A DNA stretch of 64,000 nt from positions 1-64,000 of the forward strand of contig VWZL01003422.1 of assembly GCA_013396915.1 (NCBI GenBank). Direction: 5' to 3'. The notes below the pieces were generated by a model. The model saw nothing but the letters and a program-made list of their open reading frames with translations, ran no database searches and was not told where the DNA came from. Source of the stretch: Stercorarius parasiticus. Lineage: Eukaryota > Chordata > Aves > Charadriiformes > Stercorariidae. Below are positions 49,023-60,812 of this stretch, one piece after another; position 1 is the stretch's first letter; each line of letters begins with the position of its first letter. The position numbers and the translations under genes were made by a program.

Positions 49023-52000
49023 TCCCAGTTGTTACCATTAAATTAATTATTCATCTGTCAATGAGTTGAGATGATCTAGTAAAGAAGTAAAGCAATTCTG
49101 TGTTTAGCATGAAGCTTCCACTGAGCTGGTGTGGATTAGCTTTGTCAGACCACCAGTCTGTCAACTGGATAAACATCCCTCTTCCATTTCTGCCGTTTGG
49201 CACACTCTGAGCAGTAGAAAGTCAAGTGCTGTAGTGCAGAGCAAACCCAGAGAGAGTTTATGATCTCTTAAGTCTAGGACCTGTTTTTGTTAGGTGAATT
49301 GAAAGAGCAAGGCTGTAGCAAGATCTTTTCCATATGTCAGGTCAGAACCTCTTCAGTTATCAGCCATCTCCTACTCTCAGGTTTGGTTGGAGTGAGCACA
49401 GAAGCCAACTATTCATGAGGTCTAAGGAGTTGGTTGTAGATACAACAAGGGACGTTTGCAAAACGGTACCAATACTTCAAATACTAACTTTAACTGTCAC
49501 TGAAGAAGGAAGCAGTGTGGGAAGAAAAGGAAGGCCAGTGTTGTGAATATTCAATTTGATTATAGCTTGTATTGCTGATCTAATAGAAATCCTATGTGTT
49601 TCCCCAATGACTGACACAACTTGGAGGCTGGGATTTCAAGGTCTTCTTACTCCATTAGCAGTAATGGGAGGATGGGACTGAGTTTTAATTCCTGGCACCT
49701 TCTTCAGGCCGGTAAAGGAAGTAGTTTTAAGGGTCTCAGGAAGGAAAGGCCAAGGAAGTCTTAAAGGTCAGGCTGTAATCATGAAAACAAAAGCGTGGTG
49801 GGACGGCCTTAAGGTACAGGCAAGTCAAGGGCTCTACAATACTAAGAGCTCAAGCAGCCAAATCTGGTCTGTTTGGGACTAAACTGATGCGTTAGGAAAT
49901 GGAGAAGAATGGAAACCAACCAGCTCCTGCCTTGGAAGATCTTGCACTTCCTAGCCTAGGTCAGCCTGGAATGAACTGAAAGTGGCTGAGAACAAAGTTC
50001 CTTGTGCATGTGTTGTTCTAGGTTTTTCCTCTATTTCTTTCTGCTCTTTATTGAGATATCCAAGCTAGTGGCACAGGAGGAACAGCGACAAGGGGTGGGT
50101 CTGGCAGTTGTGCTTCTAAAAATCTCTAAGAAAGACCTGTGAACACATGAAGATTCTTGGTAAAATACCTTTTTTTTTTTTTTGGAAAACTGGAGAAATA
50201 ATGAAAAATAGCTCTGCAAGACCCTCTTCATCTTCCTCTGCTGTCTTTGTGGATAAGAGGATATGGCTTTCTAAATCTTTCTAAATGCAATTTAAAGTTG
50301 GAATGCAATGTCCCTATTCCCCTGCTCCCTCCAACTTAATTGAGATAAAACACAACTACTTTATTCACACTCATGTTTGAGAGCCCAGGGCTGCCTTGTG
50401 GTTAAGACAGACGTGGCCAACGGTCTCTTTCTCAGTCCCAGCTCTGCCGGCAGCAGCCTGTGGTACTGGCAAATACTGTTTCCCTGCTAGGAGAATGCGC
50501 TTCTGTATGAATTTCCCTGGACTGTACTCTTGTGTCATTAAAGCTAATCCTGTCCTTTGAATACGTTATTGAGTCAGATTCTTCTTTTTCTCTTTATTAA
50601 TCAAACATACTGAATCAGAATGGCAGCTTCTCACCCCATCTGGCTTTTATTTGTAGATTAGACTTAATTTCCACCTGAAGATACTAAATATTTCCAGTGG
50701 CTGCAGCACTAGGAAATGCTGGTACCCTCAGAGCCGTGGCAAACGGGGTGTAAAAACACGCGTGACATTGCTGTCTAACCTACTGCTGTTATTTCTGATA
50801 GTGCTAACGGTGCTGTCAGAGAAAACCAGAGCAAGTAGAAAAGACATTATTCAGTAAAATTGTGATGGTCAGGGATGATGGGACAGGAGTGATTGAAGTT
50901 CCTCCTGCAAAACATCTCCTAGCCTACTCTGCTCTCTCATCTGCAGCCTCGATGGGGTGTCAGGCAAGACCTGGATGTTAAATGAACGGAAGGAGACTTG
51001 AACATGGCAACTGTTAATTGCAGATAACTGTGGGAGTGATGATGCCAAGATTGTCACTGTAATGCCAAAAGGATGCTTAAAATTCAGACATGTAGGATTG
51101 TATTTAGAGCCTGTTCTCACCTCTCACGGTGGCTTTACGCAAATCCTGCTGGATTATCATCACTCTTTAAAACTAGGCACACTTTTGAAGTTCCTAAATT
51201 CAGGTAGAATTTTAGAATTTTTTTTCCTGTCTAAACACCAGTTGTCTCTGGCTGGTCCTTTTGTGTGCTGGCGTCCCATCTTACACATGAGGGTGTTGAA
51301 GATCCTCCCCAGCATGCCCCAGCTGCTGCCCAGTGCCGAATGGCCATGCAGATCACATCATTCCTGCCTGGCTGGGGACGTGCAGGGAGCTGGTGACAAA
51401 GTGAGCAGGTATGGCTGGGGAAGCGCTGCCTTGTCTGTCTTGTGCTTTGAAATACATGGTCAGGGTACTACTGATTCCAGAAAATGCTGTTCCCTTGGAT
51501 AGGAGTAAATTAATATACAAAAATCCCTCCCTACCAGCTGATCTCCAATGTACCGTGTTTATACTTTTCTGTGGACCTCAATGTTTTATGTATAGTTTCT
51601 GCATAATTTTTGCATAACACAGAATTGCACCAAATGGCTCTTCCCTCAAAGTGTTAGCGTGCTTCTGCATGAGCTGGCGACGGGCAGTAGAAGATAGTTG
51701 GTGGACCAGTGGGAAACCTGGTGCAGTGATTTCATCGGCCTCGCATTGAGTTAATCCTCTGGGGACTTGAAGCAAAACGTGAAATGGCGCCAAAACTTGA
51801 GGTCAGAGCAAAACTCGAGGGATGAGTCCCTGCCTGAATCAAGTCACGACTCCCTTGGTCTGCCCTCTGGTAAACCTGTGCATGAGCCCAAATACTTCAA
51901 ACATTGTTCAAGAAAAGGCAATATCCCCGGAGGCATGTGTCCAGTACAGACAGCGTATCCGGTGGGGGTGGATGGAAAGGTCCACAGAGCACACTGAACT

Positions 52001-55000
52001 CCTCCTGGAGTAACAACAGGCCATTATGAGTGCCCTTGTTCTCGCTCAAGAAGTGAGTTGTCACCAGAGGAGGAGATTGCTAAATGTTTGCGAGTGTTAA
52101 AAGTGTAATAGAAATCAGGGCTGGACCCAGGCTCCCCAGCCTGAAGTGCTGGGGTTGAGGTAAGTGGATGTCAAACCTCCCTCTCGACTGTTGCATCAGG
52201 AACAAAAGGTTGGGTTGTTCCCCTTTAATTTAGCCAGCCAGACCCTTGACTTTCCACCAGTGTCACGTTACATGGGCATTCAAAGGGCACTGTAAGTATC
52301 TGGAGCCACAACCTGCAAACCTGCCGCTGCAAGCACACCTGGATTCTGTTCTGAGGCAGTGAGGATCTCCCCAAAATATGCAGTCTTCTGTGGCTGCTCA
52401 TGGACAGGAAGGATCACACAAGGGCCCCAACCTCAGGTAGCTCTCTGCCCTTTTGGTGCAAAAGTTATCTGTCAAAATACTGTTAAAAGCCACATTTTCT
52501 CTTTCATGGGGAATTCAGAGGGTTCTGATTTTTTTTTTCCTTGAAAGCAAAACAAAACCCCAAAGTTGGATTTCTGGTGAAGAGCCAGAAATAATAGAGG
52601 CCATCAAAATGCAGTCCTCGTTTCAATTGCTTTTTTTTCTAGAAAACTGTCAAAAGTAAACAATTCAAATGTATCTTTAAAATACAGAAATGCAGGCTTT
52701 GTACAAAGGCACTCAGCAGGTGATTCCTGTTTCAATTTTCTTTCCAACTGAAAATGTAAAAATCATCTTTATGCAAAACGGTGGGCTTTTGGTGTGTTGA
52801 TCTTGTCTTGCCCAGACAGTTGGTTTAGGTCAGGCTTTGAGGAAACTGGCCTTGCCGTGGGCAGCCACTGCTTCAGCATTGCTGGGGCTATTGCCTTCAC
52901 CTTGCAAACCCTTGCTTTAGCTTCAGCTCCCTGGATTAATTCTGCACCCTGCTGCTGGTGGGGGCTGTAAGAGTGGGACTTGCTGCTGGATGTTGCTTGC
53001 TAAGGCAAAAAGGGCTCCTGGGACATGTAGTTTGAGTTAACTCTGAGAAGACGCAGGAGGCTGAGTAATCAGCAGGGTAGTGGGAAATTTGGCAAGTGAT
53101 GCCTGGGAAGCTTTGGGAAGATTGGGAACAGCTGGGATACCCCCGGCAGAGTGAAATACCTCCTGGAAGGGGACTGTGGGTTACTCTCAGCACCTGAGCT
53201 GAGTTGAGCTTTGATTTAGGATGAGATTTGGAAGCAAGTTGAAGGGTAAAGCATAAAACAGTGGCTGGGAGAGGAGGAGGAGGGGGTTTGTGTGTGGCTG
53301 GGGGCTAGTGCTGCTTTCCCCGGTACCAGAAGAACTGGTGGCAGGAGAGTTGTGGTAAGTGTGCTGTTGCTGTGCTCACCAGCTCTGTTGTGCTAGCCTG
53401 CTGTCTGAAAAGGCACTTTCCAGTTTATCCAAAAAGCAGTGGGTTCCCTGGAAGAAGGGAGGCAGTTGAAGTTGCTCAGCAGGGATGGGGCAAGGAGGGT
53501 CTGGAGCCAGGCAGCAGCTCTGCTACACTCTCAGGAGCGTGTGAATCTCTTTGTCTGTGTTAAGCATCTTTGTATGTAATTAGCTCCACATGGCATATGC
53601 GAACTCAGTTGTGTCTTGGCCACTTTACTTTGGGACAGCCATCTGCAAGGCAGTAGTGCTTCGCTGCTCTAGCGGGCTCTCAAATTGGTGGGCAGCGCTG
53701 CCTGTGTTTTGGGAAAGGAAGGAGCTGAATTTGCACAAATCCTTGGGGATGAGATGGTATCCCAAAACCCAGAGCACCTGTACGAGTACTAGCACTGGTG
53801 GAGCTGCTGCGGTCTGCAAAGATGTTCTCTCCCCGACTGCTGCCAGGTCTGTTCCCATGTGGACCCGTTGGTGTGGTCTGGGGACAGGAGGAAGAAATGA
53901 TGTTTGTGACTAGCTGATGGCACGGGTGTTCTGGAAGGGGATGAAGGAGGAGGTGGAAGTTGATGGAGTTGCTCTGTGATCGTCACTGCAAGTTTGTGGG
54001 CTCCTAAGGAAACGTGCAGTACTGCAAGGGGCTGGCTCGTCCATCAGTCTGGGGACTGCTGCCTTTGCTGTAACTTTGGTCATTGGTACAGAGTTATGGT
54101 TGGGGGAGAGCTGCTTCCTCAAACATGCTCAGCTCCTGAAAGTGGTGTGCAAGCGTCTTTGGTGTGGCAAAACTCCCTGAGCTTCCCTGATTCCTCTACC
54201 TGGTGCTCAGGGCAAAAGCACAGCCACCGGGAAGTAGAGGATCTGGCACTGAGTGCGTTCTTGCATCTGTGTGTGCTTCAAGTGCCCTGTCTTTGGTGTG
54301 TGTGCTGAAGGTGCGGGGAGGTCTCCAACATCCTGTACAAAGGGAGGGAGAACTAATGTTAACTAAGGCTCTTAAATGCAGGTGCTCTGAATTGCAGCTG
54401 AATTTCCTGTTAGGAGAGCTCAGGAGCTGTAGGGGATGATGCTGAGTGTGAGGAACAACCCTTTAACTTACTGACATGCGTTTCTGCTCTAACAGTGTCT
54501 CAGTGTGACATGTTTTATTCCTGTAGTGGCCTGCGGCTGCCCAGTAGAGCAGAGGGCTGCTGGGGTGCTTTCTTCTGCTGCGTTACCCGGGAGGACCATA
54601 CCCAGGCTGGCCGTCCCCTAGCAGTGGAGCTTGCTGGGGGCTGCTGGAGGGCAGGGCAGAGAGGTGTGTGCTGGCACTAGCGGGCATCGATAGCCAGCTT
54701 CCTACAGGCATCTCCTGAAGGTGCAGAAAAAGGGGCAGGGGGGGATAGGCTAGCCTGCGATTTGAGCAAACACGTGGAAATTTCCAGCAACTTTCATGCC
54801 CGTGCTCATTTGCTGGGCTGCCGCATGTTGCAGGGTCAGAGGGATGTTGAAACTTTAAAAAAGCGTAGTGCCTGTGGGCTTACTTAGAGGAGCCTGTGTA
54901 CACACATGCAAAGTCAACCCCCATGTATGTGGCTAAAGGACCTGAATCAGAGAATTTATTGTGTAACTTGCATGTCTGCACGTAAGTGGATATTTCTGTA

Positions 55001-55187
55001 TTTTGTGTGGGGAGAAAAAAACCATCCAGTGTGAACACAAGAGCATCCGATATAGCTGATCTCAAAAGAAAACATGGAATATAAAGTGATCTTAGTGTCT
55101 CTAGTGCTGTATTTGTACTCAATGTCTTTTGAGGTAAAAAGGAGACAATACGGTACCACTGGTGCCAAAAAAAAAAGACACTTACAG
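49023..55187. other. Gene-less stretch with one SINE remnant
   Basis: About 6.2 kb. Apart from the SINE remnant at 50396 it holds a 14-T run (50170-50183), a G-rich patch 'gagaggaggaggaggggg' near 53268 and a ten-A run at 55167. Frames up to 146 codons (51062 plus) carry no motif that I recognise. An acceptor-like 'ttctgctctaacag' at 54481-54494 has no good donor. Confidence 0.5.
50396..50488 (+). mobile_element. tRNA-derived CORE/MIR-type SINE remnant
   Basis: 'cttgtggttaagacagac' matches the A-box part of MIR-like SINE heads. 'ttctcagtcccagctctgcc' matches their B-box and start of core, and 'cctgtggtactggcaaatac' followed by 'tgtttccct' follows the core wording 'ctgtgtgaccttgggcaa...cacttccct'. 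Such SINEs are ancient amniote repeats, rare and heavily decayed in birds. RNA polymerase III activity is not expected. Confidence 0.5.
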
Positions 55188-55320
55188 AATGGCACTTTTA
55201 AGTGTACGGGCTAACCTGGAAGCATTGAGACAGTGGCGAAGTACTGAGAAGGCAGGTGACTTTGACCCACCTCTCTTCTCCCAAATGAATCCTTCTGAAA
55301 CACTGGAGACCCTTATATCT
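55188..55320 (+). other. Candidate first coding exon (44 codons)
   Basis: An ATG at 55189 in a strong context (A at -3, G at +4) opens 44 codons that run in phase 0 to a strong donor 'atatctGTAAGTAC' (GT at 55321). The peptide begins MALLSVRANLEALRQWRS and ends NPSETLETLIS, with balanced composition. An AG just before the ATG follows a poor, A-rich tract, so the segment would be a first exon or an internal exon with a weak acceptor. I do not recognise the protein. Confidence 0.25.
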
Positions 55321-56805
55321 GTAAGTACTCAGCCCTCACAATTGGCCTTGCATGTCACTAGAAGGAAAATAGGACAGCTTTTTAGCAGGTTAATCCACTC
55401 CATTCTGGTTTCTCATGGAGAATGAAGGCATTCTTTCTAAACCTCAAAATGTCGGTCTTCATGGCTGGCCAAGAAGCTGGAGCTAAGTGATAAATGGGGC
55501 AGATTTATGTTTTGTAGTGTTTTTTACCAATGCTGTAAATAGTTTTGTGGAGTTTGTTTTGTTTTTAAGGACCAAACTGCTCAAATCTGAATCTGGGAAC
55601 AGGCTTAGTCGAAAAATAGTATTGGTGCTGAGGGAAATATCCACCAGAAGAAACTGTTTTCCTGGTTCTTGTTTTTGAAGCAATTGTTTTGCTTCTAGAT
55701 GATGTTTTAAGTTTTCTTAAACTTGTGGCTTAATCAAAGCCACTTTGCCTGTTTCTGCTTTGGACTGTGGAAGGCATCTTTGTTAGCTGAGCTGCGGAAG
55801 CAGCAAATGCCACTGGGACATAGAAGGGGCTAGAAGCTGTAGAGAGAAAATGCAGCCTCCTGCATTCATAGGTTTGGTTGTGTTGACTTTTTCTGCACCC
55901 CCAAATATACTCCCTATTCCTACAGCGAGTCAGCATGAGCCAAGAGAGGACCGGTGTTCTCTGTAATTGGGTTTTACAGCATCTGTTCATATGTTGTTCT
56001 GCTGAAACATTTGAGCTTTGTGGAGGAAACCTACTTGAAGTGAAGGGCAGTAGGAAATGGCTTGTATGCATGGATGCTGTTGCCATCTGCCGCAAGGGGT
56101 TGGGATGCTCAGCAGCATCATGAGCGCTGTGCTAATGATGCAAGCTGAGATGCCTTGGGCTGGCAGGAGGTCGTTGCATTGGTGAGACTGGGTATTAGCA
56201 TCCTGACTGCAGAGGAATCCTGCTTGTCTGCTGGCTGTTCAGGGTTCTCAGGCCCTTCTTAGAGAGGGAGGAAGTCAGAGCTGGAGTGGCTTAAGCTTCC
56301 TTGTTTTCCATGTAAGCCCGTTGAGAGTGTCACACTATCAAGCAAAGACATACCAAGGAGGAGAGGTTATTAAAACACATTTCAAAAATACCTGAAAGTC
56401 AAGCATATTTGGATTTTAACGACCAGATTTGTAGGACTTGATGCCGCCTCAGGCTATGGTGGAGGAGCATAGCCATCCCATTCACCCACTGGTGTGGCAG
56501 GTCCAGCTGCTCTGTGGTCCCACCAGCCTCTTGCCATAGAGAAGTCCTCTTCTGGGTCCTACAGAGCTGCACCAAGGCCAAGCCATGATTGCAGGGAGAG
56601 GGTGCTGCTGCTTTATGGAGCCAATGCTGCAAGCCAAAGTGCTCTACAGTGAAAATATCAGACTATATTTCTCCACAATAGCAACCTGCCCTACATAATC
56701 CTGGCTGCCTTGTTTTGGGGAGGGGACAGCACGGTGCTGGGGCTGCTTGGACTGGGGTGTGGGACAGTGCAGCTGCATGTCAAAGCTTAGCCTCACTGTC
56801 CTCAC

Positions 56806-57072
56806 CCATCTGGAGTTCACCTCTTGTTTCTCCTGAAATGCACTGAGAAGAGCCCTTGTTCCCTGTGGTCCACACATCTTCCGGTCAAGAGTTTGAAGAG
56901 CACTCCTCTGCCTCTCCAGCAGGATGGGTAGCACTAGCCTGACCTCACTTGAAGCCACTTCATCTCTCACCAAAGCTGCCGCCGCCTGCGGGGTCATCTC
57001 AACAGACTGACGCCTTCTCTTGAACCTCTGTGCTTCTGGGTGACTTTTCTTGGAAGGAGTTGAGCCTCTTGC
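56806..57072 (-). other. Candidate 267-nt coding exon, minus strand
   Basis: On the minus strand 'gcacttgtctcag' (AG at 57074-57073) is an acceptor pattern and 'agatggGTGAGG' (GT at 56805-56804) an acceptable donor. The 267 nt between are exactly 89 open codons, phase 0 at both ends. The product is polar and rich in K, R, E and Q (for example 'FKRRRQSVEMTPQAAAALV' and 'LPILLERQRSALQTLDRK'), which is more protein-like than most frames here. No family is recognised. The enclosing frame is 147 codons long, not exceptional for this window. Confidence 0.25.
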
Positions 57073-57585
57073 CTGAGACAAGTGCATGAATGAGTGATAC
57101 AGGCCGCTTTAACTTGCGTCAGGTGTGTCCTCCTGCCTCATCTGCAAAGGACACTGAGAGCTGGCTCACCAGCCCCCAGCTCTAGCCTCTCTACTCCCTC
57201 TGCAAGGGAAGAGAGTCCATGGGAAGGGGAATGTGCTGACATTTTCTTCTCGCAAGAGACATTCAGATCTAGTCCAGCACAGCAAGTTACAATTATTGTG
57301 TGGTTAGGAGCCCACTGTCCTGTCACAGGCCACACAACATTCCTTGTAAGTAAAAGGATGGATGTGGGTAAGTTGGAAGAGTCAAACTGGAGCTCAGTAC
57401 AGAGCAGCATGGACAATACCAAGGTGTTTCTGCGTACTGACATTTCTCCTGAAGCTCTCCAAAGCAGATGCCAAGATGTGGTGACCACTTGGCTAATGGG
57501 GCAGGGGGCAGCAGGGAAGGTTTTTTCTTTAAAAAGGCGGTCAGGCAGTTTCTGAGGATCACTTTGAATGTTTTCTTGCTCACAG

Positions 57586-57646
57586 ATGCTGAGACTGGAG
57601 ACCCAGAGTTATGTGAAGCAAATCTTGAAGAGCTTTCTCAGACTCG
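57586..57646 (+). other. Candidate 61-nt exon
   Basis: 'gttttcttgctcacag' (AG at 57584-57585) is a strong acceptor and 'gactcgGTAAAC' (GT at 57647) a moderate donor. Two frames are open: one reads MLRLETQSYVKQILKSFLRL, the other AETGDPELCEANLEELSQT with two leading and two trailing split-codon bases. The second frame joins in phase to the segment at 58682. Nothing is recognised by similarity. Confidence 0.22.
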
Positions 57647-58681
57647 GTAAACCAAGCAGGGACAAATAAAACCACTCACTGATTCTGATTAGAGAGAGCT
57701 TTGAATTTAATTGAAATGGGAATAGCAAGTCTAATTTTCTAGCTTGTGGCGTGTTTCTCCCTTAGACTCCTGAAAGTAGGGCTAGGCACAGGAAAACACT
57801 AAAGTTATCTACTTCAGCATGTAAATTATTTATTCTGCTTACAGAAAAGTTGGTTCTCTCCAGCAAGTTGCTTATCCTATTTTTAAGTTGTGGGGGTGGT
57901 TTGAACTGTGCACTGCTCTGAGTCAGGCATCAGATGTCCCCAGTGAACAGATAAGCTGACTTCTGCACGGTGAGCTGGTGTGGTCAGAGTGCCTTGGGCC
58001 ACACGGTGCCGGGGAGGTACTGGTCATGGTATATGTCATGGAGCATTTCTATGGGGGCAAAAGCAGTGCGACATACGTTAGAGCAAGTGTATGCTTAGTG
58101 TGGATAAACCATTGGCCCTTAACATCAGAGATCTGAACAAACCCATCAGAAAGCGATAAAAATTTGCCAGGGTGTCAGTGGTAGAGCTGCCTCCCTTTAA
58201 CCACAGGCTGGGACAAAGGTTGGCCCAAGCAACTCTGGTGGTGAAAACTGGACAGCCCTGTGTCTCTGGGCTTTGCAAGGGTCCCTTCATTTGTGCAGTG
58301 TTCTCCTCTGTAGCTGGAGAGTTCTTGCTGGCTATTTTGGATGATGAGTTCAGTCCATCTGAGCTACTTTGTCACCCTGTGTCAGCAGTTTTTGTGAGAT
58401 GGGCCAACTGACTTCTGTGCTTGGTGCCTCTATCACAGAGGTTTTGATGCAAATTGAACAAAAAGGATAAAAGTCCTGCTCCAAAGAGCTGTAAAGTGTG
58501 CAGTCTTGTCTCCTCCAAGTATCAGTGGGCTACATCCGTGGCCTTCATCTTCCCAGGCTCCTGGAGCCATAACCCCTTCGTGGCTGAGTGCATGGGGTGA
58601 CTATTCGCTGGGTGTGACTGATGGGGGTGTGGGGAAGGGGTTTTTCCACCCAGATGCCTTTCTTCCTGTGTTTTGCTGCAG

Positions 58682-58819
58682 TCTTGATCTCCCATGGCAG
58701 CTTAGTTTTAAACACCTGGTGCTGAAAGTTATGGGGAAATCTGTCTCTCATCCAGTCAGCTTTACAGTGTTTGCCTTAAATGTCCTTATAATGTCTTCTG
58801 TTAAGAGTTCAAGCCTGAG
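58682..58819 (+). other. Candidate 138-nt exon, open in one frame
   Basis: 'ttcctgtgttttgctgcag' (AG at 58680-58681) is among the best acceptor patterns in the window. 'cctgagGTAATATC' (GT at 58820) is a fair donor. One frame (first base completing a split codon) is open throughout, beginning LDLPWQLSFKHLVLKVMG and ending SSVKSSS. Its entry phase matches the exit phase of one open frame of the 57586-57646 segment. I do not recognise it. Confidence 0.22.
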
Positions 58820-60745
58820 GTAATATCTGTAACTCAAATTTATTCCCAAAGAATTACTTGGTGCTGATATTTTGGTCATCAACAGTGTTTTAATTGAAAG
58901 CCTGACCAGGGAACTGAGCTGTAATACTGTTATCTCGATGACTGTGCTCTGTCCCCACTAGGTCCCTGCTGGAGCTGCTCTGGCAGCAGGCTCAACTCAG
59001 CTTGGCGTGCTGCTGGCTCTCCAAGAGCTGGAACTGAGCGCTCAGCCACCACGCTGATCCAAGCCCTTGCGTTTGGCAGAGGCACAGCCTGTTTCTAAAA
59101 TTGTCTCCGAGATAGTTTTGCATGGGTTTGCGTCTCCCAGACGGATGAGCCGGGTGGTATTTTATATGGTGTCATTGTTTGTTTAGCTAATGAAGTAGGA
59201 AAAAACAAAGAGCTGGGATCCTTGGCTCTATGAAGCAGCTGTCAACGAGCAGCCCTGAGAGAACGGAGGAGCGGGGACCTAGAAGCTAGGGCACTGAACC
59301 AGGGCTCTGAGGGATGCTTTTGATTCCTGACTCAATGCAGTCATGGATGAAATGCAGAAAAGGATGCCTCAGCCCAAAAGGAGGAGGGAGATGCTGGGAG
59401 CTGCGTGCTTTTGCTGGTTCTCTCCCAGGGAGCAATTGCCGCAGTGGTGCACGGTGGAGGCCAGCTTTTGTCTGCCGCCGCCTGCCTGGAGCGAACGTGA
59501 TCCACTTCTGCAAATGTTTCCAGAGTCTTCCTTCTGGAAGAACTTGCCCACAGAAGTGTGGTTTCCCTCCCTCATGGCTTGTGCCCTACCACGTAATGTG
59601 GGGCAGTTCCTTTAGTTGTTTTTATCTGGTGCTGGGGAGTCTAGTGAGAAGCTCCTGCCTGGAGGCGCTCTGCTGGAGAGCAGAAAGCACAAGGAAGACA
59701 ATAAAATGTCTTCCTGCATCTCCCCTTTAGTTTGCCATTTTGACTTCAGACACAAGCTGCCATCGTTTCCACATGGAGCAGCCACATGAAAAGCACCACT
59801 AAACAGTTCTCTGAGTTTCTCAACAAGAAACACAGCAGCTAAATATATTTAATCTGTGGGTATTGTTCATCTTGGCTTTAATTTCCTGTTCTCAAAAGGT
59901 TTAGGAATTTAAATCCATGAATCATTACTGAAGCTGTTAATGCTTGGAGCCTTTTTCATAAATGGAGATAAAGGAACTGATATTAATACCAGCTTAGCAT
60001 GAATTCAGCCAGAACAACTCTGTGAGAAGTTCACTGCCATCCGAGAGATATCACTTGGTTTCTAACCATGACGAAAGCCGCTAAGAAGCGAGTAGGTGGA
60101 TGAGATCATTCTCCCCCAGGTAAATAGGTTGCTTCCATTTAAAAAAAAAAAAAGTCTCTCTGGCAAGTTATGGGTTGCGTCATCCCCATCTGGAGACCTC
60201 TAGAGCGCTGTAGTGTTCCTCTGTTTCTAAAGTTGCAGTATCTATTCAAGCAGTGACTTTTTCAGAGTGCAGTCATGAGATTTCTCTGGGGCTGGAGGTC
60301 ATGCACTTGCCCGTATTGAATAAAACATTGGAAGAAAAGTTTGCTCAGTTCCATCTAGCTGGGCTTTCAGGTTCCTGCTTTTATACTTGCCCGATGTAAG
60401 CATCCTCCCAAAGTCCTGACCTTAACAGGCTCCCAGATACCTCAGAAGCAAGGCCTGGCAATGAGATGCTTCAGTGGAGGATGCGGCTTCCATTTATCTG
60501 AAGACTGAACAGGATTTAGGGCAAATCAAGCCGTTCATCTTCTTTCAGGAGCCTGGTTTGGTTGCAAGACCGTGCCAGGCTTCCTTTGACTCCTCTGGGA
60601 TTGAACACTAAAGATCAAAACAGAAAATCCAGGAGAAAGGTCCTAACTAATGATTGTAGTCAGAAGTGAAATGAAAACTATGCGAAGACTAGTCTTTTAT
60701 TTTCACTTTGATTGGGTTTTAGTTCTGGAAAGCCATCAAAGTACA
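58820..60745. other. Gene-less stretch, nothing recognised
   Basis: About 1.9 kb with a 13-A run (60141-60153). Overlapping frames on both strands near 59.3-59.7 kb look like chance openness in GC-richer DNA. Confidence 0.55.
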
Positions 60746-60812
60746 GAATTATTCAGGTGAGGAGTGACTTCAGGAGGTCTCCTAGTCCAGTCCCCTGCTC
60801 ATGGCTGGGACA
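60746..60812 (-). mobile_element. CR1 LINE 3' tail, very short and worn
   Basis: 'cttcaggaggtctcctagtc' followed by 'cagtcccctgctcatggctg' is the reverse complement of a CR1 3' UTR variant (usual wording 'acctcaggaggtctctagtccaaccccctgctc'). The terminal repeat is no longer recognisable. Confidence 0.7.
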
